The position numbers were made by a program, and so were the translations under genes. Positions 1 to 10,338 of a stretch of 64,000 bases of DNA are shown in pieces; position 1 is the first letter of the stretch; each line of letters starts with the position of its first letter. The DNA comes from Pseudomonas sp. ERMR1:02 (GTDB lineage Bacteria > Pseudomonadota > Gammaproteobacteria > Pseudomonadales > Pseudomonadaceae), in assembly GCF_002277815.1 (NCBI RefSeq), contig NZ_NKJI01000002.1, positions 62,001-126,000 of the forward strand. Reading direction: 5' to 3'. The notes beneath the pieces are model-generated. The model saw only the letters and a program-made list of their open reading frames with translations, did no database searches and was not told the DNA's origin.

Positions 1-154
1 ATGCGCAAAAGTGATGTTTGAATATATGCAAAGAACCAAATCGCCTAACGAGAATAGTTGTCAGCTAACCCACATTTGTCGTGCGGGCAATCATCGTCTT
101 AACTCTGGTCGAGTCTTTATGCAATCACCGATAAAACCGACAAGAGGCGATGCA

Positions 155-268
155 ATGAGCAACCCAACCAAAGCAAGGAAAAGCGATAGTACGGTCGATG
201 CTTGGGCGATTCTGTTCCTGATCATTCTGGTCGTCAGCACGGCAATATTTTGGGTCAGTCATCAATAA
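155..268 (+). CDS. Small single-span membrane protein, unknown function
   Basis: Thirty-seven residues from an ATG that follows a good ribosome binding site (AAGAGG, about 7 bases upstream). An in-frame ATG at 11 exists but has no such site and adds residues that do not look like protein, so the short start is preferred. The N-terminus is polar and basic (SNPTKARKSD), then one hydrophobic segment at about residues 17-34 runs almost to the C-terminus, so it should be a single inner-membrane span. I do not recognise a family. It lies 115 bases ahead of the next same-strand gene, and nothing nearby hints at a partner. Confidence 0.55.
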   Translation: MSNPTKARKSDSTVDAWAILFLIILVVSTAIFWVSHQ

Positions 269-383
269 CCGACATGTCCGGGTCTCGTTCCGACGATGGT
301 CGGACAAAAACCGTAATAAACGCCGTTTTTCGGGCGTTCGCTGGCTATAATGCGCGGCGAATTTCCGGGGGCTCGGACGACTA

Positions 384-1469
384 ATGTTGAAGTTTCTGTG
401 TGGCGTATTGCTGGCGCTGGGTATGGTCGTGGGACCTTGCGCTCAGGCGGCGTCGGTGCTGTTCCTCAACCCGGGAAACACCAAAGAAGCTTTCTGGGTC
501 AGTTACTCGCAATTCATGCAGGCGGCGGCCAAGGACCTCGGCATGGATTTGCGCATCGAGTATTCCGACCGCGACTCCGAGATCGCCATCAAGCAGGCGC
601 GCGAAGCCCTGAAGGGGCCAAAACGGCCTGACTATCTGGTGTTCGTCAACGAGCAGTACATCGCTCCCGAGATCCTGCGCCTGGCCCAGGGCAGCGGAGT
701 GAAGCTGTTTATCGTCAACAACGCCCTGACCCCGGATCAGATGCGACTACTTGGCGCCCGGCCCGACAAATACCCCGATTGGGTGGGTAGCCTTGTGCCC
801 AACGACGAGGAGGGCGGCTACCTGATGCTCAAGGAACTGATCCGCTTGCACCCTCCCGTTGCGCCTGGTCAGTACATTGACCTGCTGGCGTTTTCCGGGC
901 TGAAAATCACGCCTTCTGCGCAGTTGCGTGAAAAGGGTATGCGCCGGGCATTGGCCGAGCACCCTGAAGTGCGCCTGCGCCAGTTGGTATACGGCGGCTG
1001 GACCCGGGAACGGGCGTATGAACAGGCCAAGGTGTTGTTCAAACGCTATCCGCAGGCGTCACTGATCTGGTCAGCCAATGACGAAATGGCCTTCGGTGTG
1101 ATGCGGGCCTTTGAAGAGTCGGGGGGCAAACCGGGCAAGGATGCGTTGTTCGGTACCATCAACAGCTCGCCGGCAGCGTTGAACGCGTTGCTGGACGACC
1201 GTTTGAGCGTGTTGTTGGGTGGGCACTTCAGCCTGGGTGGCTGGGCGCTGGTGCAGTTGCATGACTACGACGACGGCGTCGACATCAGCCAGTACGGCGG
1301 TCGCGACCGACAGATTGCGCTATTGCAGCTGATTGACCGGGCACAAGCCAGGCGACTGCTGGCGATGGGCGCCGCACAGGATTTCGGTGTGGATTTTCAC
1401 AAGCTCTCGGCCAAGGGACGACCGACTTCGTATCGTTACCCGTTCAGCCTGCAAACCCTGATGCACTAA
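384..1469 (+). CDS. Periplasmic sugar-type substrate-binding protein (Peripla_BP fold)
   Basis: A 361-residue exported protein. The first 22 residues are a classical signal peptide with a hydrophobic core and an AQA cleavage site before ASVLFLNPG. The mature part has the start of a periplasmic binding protein of the LacI/RbsB-like class (strand with LFLNPGNTKEAFW, later IWSANDEMAFG, the usual motif before the hinge). No permease or ATPase gene is next to it, so it may serve a distant transporter or act as a ligand sensor. The ATG at 384 is the only start that leaves the signal peptide complete. Its stop codon overlaps the stop of the convergent DUF2970 gene by 4 bases. The substrate cannot be told from the sequence. 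Confidence 0.8.
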   Translation: MLKFLCGVLLALGMVVGPCAQAASVLFLNPGNTKEAFWVSYSQFMQAAAKDLGMDLRIEYSDRDSEIAIKQAREALKGPKRPDYLVFVNEQYIAPEILRLAQGSGVKLFIVNNALTPDQMRLLGARPDKYPDWVGSLVPNDEEGGYLMLKELIRLHPPVAPGQYIDLLAFSGLKITPSAQLREKGMRRALAEHPEVRLRQLVYGGWTRERAYEQAKVLFKRYPQASLIWSANDEMAFGVMRAFEESGGKPGKDALFGTINSSPAALNALLDDRLSVLLGGHFSLGGWALVQLHDYDDGVDISQYGGRDRQIALLQLIDRAQARRLLAMGAAQDFGVDFHKLSAKGRPTSYRYPFSLQTLMH

Positions 1470-1684
1470 ACCTTTGCCAGATGCACCACCAGCTGCACGA
1501 TGCCGTAGAGCGTCAAGGCGAACACCACCGTGAACAGAATTCCCAGCATCACGAAATGACTCGGCTTGCCATGGGTGAAGTCCCGCGCACGGTTCTTCCC
1601 GCTCTGCACCCCGAACGCCGCAGCCAAGACGCTGTGCAGCATCTGCCAGAAGGTTGGCGGTTTGTTGTCGACTGGATCGTCCAT
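1466..1684 (-). CDS. DUF2970 family small membrane protein
   Basis: Seventy-two residues starting MDDPVDNKPPTFWQML. The pattern of an N-terminal amphipathic WQMLHSVLAAAFGVQS stretch followed by one strong transmembrane segment (about residues 46-67) fits the DUF2970 family, small inner-membrane proteins of proteobacteria with no known role. A longer reading frame continues upstream to 1819, but it runs through a REP palindrome, so the ATG at 1684 is used. It converges on the binding-protein gene with a 4-base overlap of stops. Confidence 0.75.
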   Translation of the reverse strand: MDDPVDNKPPTFWQMLHSVLAAAFGVQSGKNRARDFTHGKPSHFVMLGILFTVVFALTLYGIVQLVVHLAKV

Positions 1685-1838
1685 AAATCCCTCGTCACGA
1701 ATGTGTGAGAGGTAAGCATAGACAATCCACGGCGTGCCTCTCTGGGGGGAGGAAAAAACTGTAGGAGCGAGGCTTGCCCGCGAAGAAGGCACCACGGTCT
1801 CACAGGGAGACCGTGTCATCGTTCTTCGCGGGCAAGCC

Positions 1839-1876
1839 TGTTGTGGCTCAATGATTTTGGACCATGATGTAGGAGT
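1839..1876 (+). repeat. Left terminal inverted repeat of the IS3-family element
   Basis: Thirty-eight bases that match the reverse complement of 3025-3062 at about three quarters of positions. The inner half is best conserved (TTTTGGACCAT and TGTAGGAGT are shared exactly). Confidence 0.85.
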
Positions 1877-1895
1877 ATCGACCTAAGGAAGCATC

Positions 1896-2192
1896 ATGGG
1901 ATATCGGGTTGTTAACGCCGAGGAAAAAGCAGAAGCCATTCGCTTGGTTGTCGAGATGAAATGCTCCATACCTCAAGCCTGTGAGCTTACGGGAGTGGGC
2001 CCCACAGCTTTACGCCGGTGGGTTCTGCACTGGCGCCGGGAACATGCGGGGCTCATGCAGCTCCCCCGGCCCCAGGATCAGGATCTGATCGAGTCATTGC
2101 AGGCAAAGTTGGCGCTGCTCGAGGCCGAGAACCAAGTGTTAAAAAAGCAATTGCCCTCTCATCTGAAGGTTCTGTTCAGTCGAACCAAGTGA
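1896..2192 (+). CDS. IS3-family transposase OrfA (helix-turn-helix subunit)
   Basis: Ninety-eight residues. The first 50 form the HTH that binds the IS ends (EKAEAIRLVVEMKCSIPQAC then TGVGPTALRRWV). The C-terminal part is a leucine-zipper-like coiled coil (LQAKLALLEAENQVLKKQL) used for multimerisation. The start is ATG with AAGGAAG about 8 bases upstream. By itself OrfA acts mainly as a DNA-binding and regulatory subunit. The frame ends shortly after the slippery site shared with orfB. Confidence 0.9.
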   Translation: MGYRVVNAEEKAEAIRLVVEMKCSIPQACELTGVGPTALRRWVLHWRREHAGLMQLPRPQDQDLIESLQAKLALLEAENQVLKKQLPSHLKVLFSRTK

Positions 2193-3022
2193 TTGATGGC
2201 GTTAGAGGGGCAATGTCGATTCGACGTATGTGCTCGGTCTTGGGCTTACCTCGCAGTAGCTTTTACGCGAAACGTAAGCCTACGCCGCCTCGTGTTATCG
2301 ACAAGAATCTTGAGCTGAAAATTCGGGAGCTGCATAAGGAACATCGTGCAGCGCTGGGTGCTCGCGGCTTATCCAAGGAGCTGAGAAAAGATGGTGTTTC
2401 TATCGGGCGTTATCGAATGCGCTCCTTGATAAGCGCCCTTGGGCTTACCAGGCGCCGGCCCCGTTATGTCCACTATCGGCGCTCCACTAAACCTGAAGTG
2501 ACGGCACCGAACATACTTGATCGTCGGTTCAACCCGATTCAGCCGAACACACTCTGGGCAGGCGACATCACCTACATCAAGGTGAAAGAAAGTTGGCTGT
2601 ATCTGGCAGTAGTGATGGATCTTTTTTCACGCAGAATCGTGGGATGGGCTTGCTCACGAACGGCCGACACGGATCTGTCTATTAAAGCACTGGAGCTGGC
2701 AGTTGCGCTGCGTCGCCCAATGCCCCAGCTGTTATTCCACTCAGATCAAGGGTGCCAATACACCTCTAATCGATTTACGACATGCCTGGAGGAAAAACGG
2801 ATCGTCCATAGTGTGAGTCGGCGGGGTAATTGCTGGGACAATGCTGTAGTTGAGCGTTATTTCAGAACGTTGAAGCATGACTGGATGCCCGAAAACGGGT
2901 ATCAAAACCATTTCGAGGCGGAGAAGGACGTGATGGATTTTATATCCCATTACAACCATCGCCGTTGTCACACCGCTTCGAATAATCTGCCGCCTGCTTT
3001 GTTTGAGCAGCAGGCGGCCTAA
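1896..3022 (+). CDS. IS3-family transposase OrfAB, made by -1 frameshifting
   Basis: The active transposase is expected to be the fusion formed when ribosomes slip back one base at 2141-2147 and pass from the orfA frame into the orfB frame, which stays open to 3022. The orfB part has the DDE/rve integrase core: first Asp in GDITYIKVKESWLYL, second Asp in LLFHSDQGCQYTS, and the Glu in DNAVVERYFRTLKHDW. Before it lies the HTH_21-like stretch with SSFYAKRK. OrfB also has open frame upstream of the slip site from 2018, but no convincing start of its own there. Confidence 0.88.
2141..2147 (+). other. Programmed -1 ribosomal frameshift site (A AAA AAG)
   Basis: In the orfA frame the codons are TTA AAA AAG, so the heptamer reads A AAA AAG, the canonical slippery sequence of IS3-family elements. 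The orfB frame lies exactly one base back. I did not establish a downstream stimulatory hairpin. Confidence 0.85.
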
Positions 3023-3024
3023 AA

Positions 3025-3062
3025 ACTCCTACAGAATGGTCCAAAAAAACTGGACCGCTACA
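3025..3062 (-). repeat. Right terminal inverted repeat of the IS3-family element
   Basis: Partner of 1839-1876, beginning right after the orfB stop codon and ending at the target duplication GCC. Confidence 0.85.
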
Positions 3063-3103
3063 GCCTCGCTCCTACAGGGGCGCGTTATTGCTGATCGCCA
3101 GGC

Positions 3104-6100
3104 TTAGTTGTCATAACCCAGATTCGGCGCCAGCCAACGCTCGGTCACACTCAACTCCTGGCCTTTGCGTGACGTGTAGCTCTGCACCTGGTCCTTGTCG
3201 ATCTTGCCCACGGCGAAGTATTGCGCCTGCGGGTGAGCGAAGTACCAGCCACTGACCGCCGCTGCCGGGAACATTGCGTAGTGCTCGGTGAGGAACACGC
3301 CGCTGCGGCCGGCACGCATTTCGGCGGCCTCGGGGTCGAGCAGGGCAAACAGCGCGGCCTTCTCGGTGTGATCCGGGCACGCCGGGTAACCGGGGGCAGG
3401 GCGGATGCCGCTGTACTGCTCCTTTATCAGTGCCTCGTTGTCGAGCGTTTCATCCTTGGCGTAGCCCCAGTGCTCTTTACGCACCTGCTGGTGCAGCCAC
3501 TCGGCGCACGCCTCGGCCAAACGGTCGGCCAGGGCCTTGACCATGATCGAGTTGTAGTCGTCGCCAGCGTCCTGATAGGCCTTGGCGACTTCTTCGGCGC
3601 CGATGCCGGCGGTGGTGATGAAGCCGCCTACGTAGTCGGTGAGTTCGCTGTCCTTCGGTGCAACGAAGTCGGCCAGGGAGAAGTTCGGCTTGCCGTCGGT
3701 CTTGATGATCTGCTGACGCAGGTGATGCAACTTGGCCAATGGCTTGCCGTCATCGCCGTAGAGTTCGATGTCATCGTCGCGCACCTGATTGGCCGGCCAG
3801 AAACCGAACACCGCGCGGGCGCTGATCAGCTTCTCGTCGATCAACTTGGCGAGCATTTCCTGGGCATCGGCGTACAACGCGGTGGCGGCTTCACCGACCA
3901 CTTCGTCCTGGAGGATGCGCGGGAACTTGCCGGCCAGGTCCCAGGAGATGAAGAACGGCGTCCAGTCGATGTACTCGGCCAACACCTTCAGGTCGATATT
4001 ATCCAGCACTCTGGAGCCGGTGAACGTCGGCTTGACCGGCGTGTAGGTGCTCCAGTCGAACTGCGGCTTTTTCGCAATCGACGCGGCGTAGCTCAGGCGT
4101 TCGGTACGGGCACTGCGGTTGGCGGTGCGCTCGCGGACGTCGACGTATTCCTCGCGGGTTTTCTCGACGAAACCTGCCTTAAGTTCCTTGGACAGCAACT
4201 GCGTAGCTACGCCAACCGCGCGGGAGGCGTCGGTGACGTAAACCACGGCATCGTTGCTGTACTTGGGTTCGATCTTCACCGCCGTGTGCGCCTTGGAGGT
4301 GGTAGCGCCACCGATCATCAGCGGCAGATGGAAATCCTGGCGCTGCATCTCGCGAGCCACGTGGACCATTTCATCCAGCGACGGGGTGATCAGGCCGGAC
4401 AGGCCAATGATGTCGCACTTCTGTTCCTTGGCAACCTGGAGGATTTTCTCCGCCGGCACCATTACGCCGAGGTCGACGATGTCATAACCGTTACAGCCCA
4501 GTACCACGCCGACGATGTTCTTGCCAATGTCGTGCACGTCGCCTTTTACCGTGGCCATCAGGATCTTGCCCTTGGCCTGCGGCTTGTCGCCTTTTTCCAG
4601 CTCGATGAAAGGAATCAGGTGGGCTACGGCCTGTTTCATCACGCGAGCGGACTTCACCACTTGCGGCAGGAACATTTTGCCGGCACCGAACAGGTCGCCG
4701 ACGATGTTCATGCCGGACATCAATGGCCCTTCGATCACTTCGATCGGACGGGCGAAGGACTGACGGGACTCTTCGGTGTCTTCGACGATGTGTGTGGTGA
4801 TCCCTTGACCAGCGCGTGCTCCAGACGCTTGTTGACATCCCAGTTGCGCCATTCTTCGGTCTCGGCTTCCTTGACGCTGCCGTCGCCCTTGTACTTGTCG
4901 GCGATGGCAAGGAGGGCGTCGGTGCCTTCCGGGGTACGGTTGAGGATCACGTCTTCAACAGCGTCGCGCAGCTCTTGCGGAATTTGGTCGTAGATTTCCA
5001 GCTGACCGGCGTTGACGATGCCCATGCTCAGGCCGTTGCGGATTGCATACAGCAGGAACACCGAGTGAATCGCCTCGCGCACCGGGTTGTTGCCACGGAA
5101 CGAGAACGACACGTTGGACACGCCACCCGACGTCAGAGCATAGGGCAGTTCATCGCGGATGTAGGCGCAGGCATTGATGAAGTCCACAGCGTAGTTGTTG
5201 TGTTCTTCAATGCCGGTGGCCACAGCAAAGATGTTCGGGTCGAAGATGATGTCTTCCGGCGGGAAGCCGACTTCGTTGACCAGAATGTCGTAGGAGCGTT
5301 TGCAGATTTCTTTCTTGCGCGCTTCGGTGTCGGCCTGGCCGGATTCGTCGAAGGCCATCACCACCACTGCGGCGCCATAGCGCTTGCACAGTTTGGCGTG
5401 ATGAATGAACTGCTCGACGCCTTCTTTCATGCTGATCGAGTTGACGATGCCCTTGCCCTGAATGCACTTGAGGCCGGCTTCGATCACTTCCCATTTCGAG
5501 GAGTCGATCATGATCGGCACGCGAGAGATATCCGGTTCGCCGGCAATCAGATTGAGAAAGGTCACCATGGCCTTCTTCGAATCGAGCATCCCTTCGTCCA
5601 TGTTGATGTCGATCACTTGGGCGCCGGCCTCGACCTGCTGCAGGGCGACTTCCAGGGCTTCGGTGTAGTTGTCTTCACGGATCAGGCGGGCGAATTTGGC
5701 TGAACCGGTGATGTTGGTGCGCTCGCCGACGTTGACGAACAGCGAGTTGCGATCAATGGTGAACGGCTCCAGGCCCGAGAGACGGCAGGCCTTGGGGATT
5801 TCCGGAATTTCCCGTGGCGCATAACCGGCCACGGCTTTGGCGATGGCTTCAATGTGGCCCGGAGTGGTGCCGCAGCAGCCGCCGACGATATTGAGGAAGC
5901 CGCTTTGAGCGAATTCTTCGATGACCTTGGCGGTTTCCGATGGCAGTTCGTCGTACTCGCCGAATTCGTTCGGCAGACCGGCGTTCGGGTGCGCCGAAAC
6001 GTGGGTACTGGCCTTGTTCGACAGTTCTTCCAGGTACGGGCGCAATTCACTGGCGCCGAGGGCGCAGTTCAGGCCGACCGAGATCGGCTTGGCGTGGGCC

Positions 6101-6813
6101 ACGGAATTCCAGAACGCTTCGGTGGTCTGGCCGGAAAGGGTACGACCCGAGGCGTCGGTGATGGTGCCGGAAATCATGATCGGCAGTTCGATGCCCAATT
6201 CTTCGAACACCCCTTGCACGGCGAAGATCGCGGCTTTGGCGTTCAGAGTGTCGAAAATGGTTTCGATCAGGATCAGGTCGGCGCCGCCTTCGATCAGGCC
6301 TTTGGTGGCTTCGGTGTAGTTTTCCACCAGTTCATCGAAGGTCACGTTGCGGTAGCCGGGGTTGTTCACGTCCGGCGACAGCGAGCAGGTACGGCTGGTA
6401 GGGCCAAGCACGCCGGCGACGAAACGCGGCTTGCCCGGGTTCTCGAGGGTTTTCGCATCGGCAACTTTGCGCGCCAGGCGAGCGCCCTCTACGTTCAGTT
6501 CGTAGGCCAGTTCTTCCATGCCGTAATCGGCCATGGAGATCCGGGTGGCGTTGAAGGTGTTGGTTTCCAGAATGTCGGCGCCAGCATCCAGGTAGGCTTT
6601 CTCGATGCCACCGATCACGTCCGGGCGCGTCAACACCAACAGGTCGTTGTTGCCTTTTACATCGCTCGGCCAGTCGGCGAAGCGTTTGCCGCGGTAATCC
6701 TGTTCCTCAAGCTTATAGCTCTGGATCATCGTGCCCATGCCGCCATCGAGAATCAGAATGCGCTCCTTGAGGGCGTGCTTGAGAGCTTGAAGGCGTACGC
6801 TGCGATCGGACAT
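3104..6813 (-). CDS. metH: Cobalamin-dependent methionine synthase (one-base frameshift)
   Basis: Transfers the methyl of 5-methyl-tetrahydrofolate to homocysteine through methylcobalamin, in the cytoplasm. Domains in order: homocysteine binding (about residues 1-330, zinc ligands Cys250, Cys313, Cys314 in GLNC and GGCCGTTPG), pterin binding ([13 protein letters not shown]), cobalamin binding with the DxHxxG motif ([12 protein letters not shown]), and the C-terminal AdoMet reactivation domain to about residue 1236. The sequence is broken at 4800-4802: one base is missing after the codons for ALVKG, giving two frames (6813-4735 and 4852-3104) that join perfectly when it is restored. The full length then matches the family. 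Start ATG at 6813. Its cofactor fits the cobalamin genes a few kb away. Confidence 0.95.
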
Positions 6814-7317
6814 TTGGACTACTCGGTAAGGCCATGACGAAGGGCCGAGATAATAGCAAACCTGTGCGCTTTTGGAGCATGTCCGGGTTTTGCATGAATA
6901 TCGCTCATGTTGGTGTAGCCGCCTGACCAGGGGCCTGCTACGACTCCGCCTGTCAGCTCAACCTGGGCAGTGGCGAAGGCGCGGCACGCGGCGCGAGCAA
7001 GACCTCGGTCTACGACGGTGATCTTAGCCAGGCCGCTGTACCAACCCGGTTGTTTTATGACGCCACGGCAAACGTGCCTGGCAGCAAAAGGGCTTCTATT
7101 TGGTACTCGACGCCCAGTGCAGTCAGGCTACCTCATGTAGGAGCGAAGCTTGCTCGCGAAGGTGTGTCAGGCGACGTGAATGTAGCTGACACACCTTCGC
7201 GAGCAAGCATCGCTCCTACAGAGGGGCGATTGTCGAATCTTTTCCCGACAAAAATACTAGGACTTTGTCCGGCGCGATGATTGGCGTAAACTGCGCCCAA
7301 GCCTGCGAGGAGTTTCC
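6814..7317. other. Intergenic region between metH and nfuA
   Basis: Holds the divergent promoters of metH and nfuA. I looked for a cobalamin or SAM riboswitch ahead of metH and saw neither conserved core. The only clear structure is the REPIN at 7136-7221. Short frames between 6900 and 7130 do not resemble known proteins. Confidence 0.5.
7136..7221. repeat. REPIN (inverted REP pair)
   Basis: Two REP cores in inverted orientation. GTAGGAGCGAAGCTTGCTCG and its partner near 7197-7220 form a long hairpin with arms continuing through AAGGTGTGTCAG. Confidence 0.85.
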
Positions 7318-7901
<584 letters not shown>

Positions 7902-7920
7902 GGCGTTCGCTGCGAACATA

Positions 7921-7952
7921 AAAAACGGCGCCCCGTGAGCGCCGTTTTTTTA
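7921..7952 (+). terminator. Intrinsic terminator of nfuA
   Basis: Stem AAAAACGGCGC / GCGCCGTTTTT around a short loop with a run of seven T, 20 bases after the nfuA stop. The A-run on the other side means it could also work for the opposite strand. Confidence 0.85.
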
Positions 7953-7968
7953 TGCATGAAATTCACTG

Positions 7969-8060
7969 GCCCCTTCGCGAGCAAGCCCGCTCCCACATTT
8001 GAACGCGTTCTCATGTTGAATGCGGTCGAATGTGGGAGCGGGCTTGCTCGCGAAGAGGGC
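7969..8060. repeat. REPIN between nfuA and cobM
   Basis: Inverted REP pair (TTCGCGAGCAAGCCCGCTCC and its complement ending TCGCGAAGAGGGCC). It abuts the cobM stop codon and may act as a 3' stabilising hairpin. Confidence 0.85.
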
Positions 8061-8807
8061 CTATGGGCGATACAAATGCGCATGCCCTGCGCGATACAGC
8101 GACGACTCGCTGAAATGATCACTCCCCAACACACGCCCCACCAGTATCAGCGCCGTACGCCGAAACCCTTTGGCCGCAACCTTCCCGGCAATATCCTCAA
8201 GCGTTCCCACAACCCAATCCTGATCCGGCCATGTCGCACGATGAATCACCGCAATCGGGCAATCCGCGCCGTAATGCGGCAGCAGTTCGGCAAGGATTTT
8301 CTCCAAGTGGCTGACCCCCAAATGGATCGCCATGGTCGCCCCGTGCTGCGCCAGGCTGCCCAGTTCTTCCCCGGCCGGCATGGCGGTTTTATCGGCATAG
8401 CGGGTCAGGATCACGCTTTGTGAAACGTCCGGCAACGTCAGTTCCGCGCCCAGAAGTGCAGCGCAGGCGGCGGTGGCGGTCACGCCGGGGATGATTTCAA
8501 ACGCAATGTCGAGTTCACGCAGGTGGCGTATCTGTTCGCCGATGGCGCCATACAGGCTCGGATCGCCGGAGTGCACGCGAGCCACGTCCTGACCATTGGC
8601 ATGGGCGGTCTTGATCAGCGCGATAATCTGTTCCAGGTGCAGTTCGGCGCTGTTGACCACCTGTTCGGCGCTGTGGCCTTCCAGTATCGCGGCGGGCACC
8701 AGCGAACCGGCATAAATGATTACAGGACAGCTACGAATCAGTCGCTGGCCCTTGACGGTGATCAATTCGGGATCGCCGGGACCGGCACCAATGAAGTAGA
8801 CGGTCAT
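8061..8807 (-). CDS. cobM: Precorrin-4 C(11)-methyltransferase
   Basis: Methylates C-11 of precorrin-4 with AdoMet in the aerobic cobalamin pathway, in the cytoplasm. Length is 248 residues, normal for CobM. Motifs of the tetrapyrrole methylase fold: VYFIGAGPGDPELITVKG at the N-terminus, HSGDPSLYGA with the second glycine loop at about residues 79-88, and EIIPGVTATAACAALLG. It is the last gene of cbtB-cbtA-cobE-cobM on the minus strand, so the riboswitch at 10339-10538 should lower its expression when cobalamin is plentiful. Confidence 0.95.
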   Translation of the reverse strand: MTVYFIGAGPGDPELITVKGQRLIRSCPVIIYAGSLVPAAILEGHSAEQVVNSAELHLEQIIALIKTAHANGQDVARVHSGDPSLYGAIGEQIRHLRELDIAFEIIPGVTATAACAALLGAELTLPDVSQSVILTRYADKTAMPAGEELGSLAQHGATMAIHLGVSHLEKILAELLPHYGADCPIAVIHRATWPDQDWVVGTLEDIAGKVAAKGFRRTALILVGRVLGSDHFSESSLYRAGHAHLYRP

Positions 8808-8890
8808 CGTCGGTTCCTATGGGGAAAAGGAGTCAGGCAAGGCTTCAGATGAAGGCTGCTCATGATCGAATGCGGGGATTATCGGGGATT

Positions 8891-9303
8891 TCAAGCAGCG
8901 CTGGCCAACGCCAAAGTCGCTTGGGCATATTTTTGTCGCCGAATCAGCAGTTTCGCCGGTGCCTTGGCCAATTCTTCGGCCAAGGCCAGGGCGGCACTTT
9001 CTGCCACGCCGTAGCAGCCGGTGCGTTCGAACGCGATCTGCGAATGGTGGCTGAGCTGCGCTTGATAAGTAGCCAGCTGCTGGCTGCTGTAATACATCAT
9101 CTTTAGACCAAGCTGCTCGGCCAATTCGATCAGGGCAGGTTCGTCGCGCTTCAAATCGATGCTGGCCAGGGCCTTGATCTGATGAAGTTCGATCTGATGA
9201 GCCTGTAACGCTTGGTCGAGCAGGGCTCGCAACGTGCTGACGGGCAGCCGCGCTGGCAGCCCAGGCCGACCACCAGGGTCGGCGCTGTGCTGGCATCAGT
9301 CAT
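8891..9303 (-). CDS. cobE: Cobalamin biosynthesis protein CobE / CbiG C-terminal type (one-base frameshift)
   Basis: Reconstructed length is 137 residues, starting MTDASTAPTLVVGLGCQRGC. That opening, and the later TGCYGVAESAALAL, are typical of the CobE/CbiG C-terminal domain, thought to act in handling of precorrin intermediates. One base is missing near 9238-9244: the first 20 residues lie in one frame and the rest, from STLRALLDQAL, in another. The ATG overlaps the cbtA stop (ATGA), showing translational coupling. cobM follows after about 80 bases. Confidence 0.85.
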
Positions 9304-10003
9304 GCGTGGTATTGGCCATCGCTTTTGCGGCGGAACAGCCAGGCGCTGATCAGGCCCAGGGCCAGCCAGAACGCGACGTTGGTCAGCTGCGAAGCGATTT
9401 TGAACTGAGCTTCCAATGCCTCGGGAGCGAGCATCGAATGCACTTCCGGTTGCGGTGCGCCAATCACATGAGGCACGGCAAGGATCGCCACGCCAAGAAC
9501 CTTCATCAGCCAGTGGCGACTGAACACAATCAGCGCGATACCGACAGCAGTAGAGGCTGCGGTGCCGATCCACCAGAGCTGCCGTTGCGCCAGATCGGCA
9601 GCAGCGGTGCCCGGCAACTCGGGCGGCAGACCGAGGGTCGGTGCCAGTACGAAGGTCGCGTAACCGGCCAGACCCCAGAGCAGGCCCTGGGAAGTCTTGG
9701 TCGGCGCGCGCAGGGTGTAGAGACCGGCGAGCATCAGGGCGAAGCCCACGGCCACCACCAGATTGCCGCCAGTGGTCGACAGCACGCGCTGCCAGCCGTC
9801 TTCCGGCTCCCAGGCTTGCGCATCGTGGGTGTGAGCGGCGACGCCAGCGGCATGCTCATGAACTTCAACGGCCGCAGGTTCGGCTTTTTCGTAGGTCTCG
9901 GCTTGCAAAATCAGTGGGGCGACCCAGAAGCTTGCAAGAGAGTCAACAGCAGGGCGGCCAGCAACCCGGTGAAACCTGCGGTTTGCGCAATACGCTTGAT
10001 CAT
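9300..10003 (-). CDS. cbtA: Cobalt transporter subunit CbtA (one-base frameshift)
   Basis: Integral membrane protein of the CbtAB cobalt uptake system. Reconstructed length 234 residues from ATG at 10003 (MIKRIAQTAGFTGLLAALLL). Several membrane segments are visible, with a histidine-containing periplasmic stretch after the first one (VEVHEHAAGVAAHTH) likely to bind metal. The frame breaks at 9932-9933, where CTTG on the plus strand should be CTTTG. Restoring the base gives LLQSFWVAPLILQAE, the expected CbtA sequence. It lies directly after cbtB and overlaps cobE by 4 bases. Confidence 0.88.
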
Positions 10004-10014
10004 GTCGACAGGTC

Positions 10015-10206
10015 TCAATGGCACGGGAACGCGGAGCTGTGACGGGTGTCGTGAGCGGCGTTGTGCACCGCTTCGATATGCGAGAAACCGGCGAAGTACA
10101 CAAGGCTGGCGCCGAGGATCGACGCGCAAACGGCGGCGGTGATGCGTTGGGCAAGGGTGGAAGTCGTGCTGGAGGCTGTATGGCTGGTGCTGCTGATGAT
10201 CGACAT
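10015..10206 (-). CDS. cbtB: Cobalt transporter subunit CbtB
   Basis: Sixty-three residues with one membrane span (about residues 22-41) and a short histidine-rich tail (HIEAVHNAAHDTRH...FPCH) that probably captures cobalt for CbtA. Length and tail are characteristic of CbtB. The start ATG has GAGGGAAA upstream. It is the first gene after the minus-strand cobalamin riboswitch; cbtA begins 11 bases after its stop. Confidence 0.93.
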   Translation of the reverse strand: MSIISSTSHTASSTTSTLAQRITAAVCASILGASLVYFAGFSHIEAVHNAAHDTRHSSAFPCH

Positions 10207-10338
10207 GGCGTTTCCCTCTGTTCTGTCAGCGGGGGAATCAAAAGCGCATGCAAGATCCTGCGCACGACCGGGCACGCAAAGATTCGAACAGCGCCCGCCC
10301 ACCGCGGGTTTGTCATTGAGTGATGTTTTGCTCACTTG

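Larger units (their letters stand above)
1839..3062 (+). mobile_element. IS3-family insertion sequence, complete, 1224 bp
   Basis: The element begins TGTTGTGG and ends GCTACA, the TG...CA ends usual for IS3-family elements. It is bounded by a 3-bp direct repeat (GCC at 1836-1838 and 3063-3065), the target duplication length expected for this family. Its ends are 38-bp imperfect inverted repeats. Inside are two overlapping frames, orfA and orfB, linked by a slippery A6G stretch. It carries no passenger genes. Both frames are intact, so it should be competent to move. Confidence 0.93.
1760..3077. repeat. REPIN split by an insertion sequence
   Basis: The left half (1760-1838) starts with the REP core TGTAGGAGCGAGGCTTGCCC and contains its inverted partner up to GGGCAAGCC. 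The partner finishes after the insertion sequence as CTCGCTCCTACAG (about 3066-3077). Joining the halves rebuilds an ordinary inverted pair of REP sequences like the others in the window. Confidence 0.85.

Noticed and set aside
3221..4993. 590-codon plus-strand frame across metH
   Set aside because: Exact antisense of metH, with no ribosome site and no family resemblance; high-GC coding DNA leaves the opposite strand open.
3104..6813. Split metH as two real genes (as in naturally separated domains)
   Set aside because: The break is inside the region just before the cobalamin domain cap, the frames overlap by chance, and one base restores a full-length protein.
6814..7317. Cobalamin or SAM riboswitch ahead of metH
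   Set aside because: A GCCACTG string on the minus strand caught the eye, but none of the other conserved blocks are there.
9300..10316. 338-residue version of CbtA starting at 10316
   Set aside because: Its first 100 residues are the wrong frame of cbtB and the cbtA start. The true start is ATG 10003 followed by a one-base frameshift.
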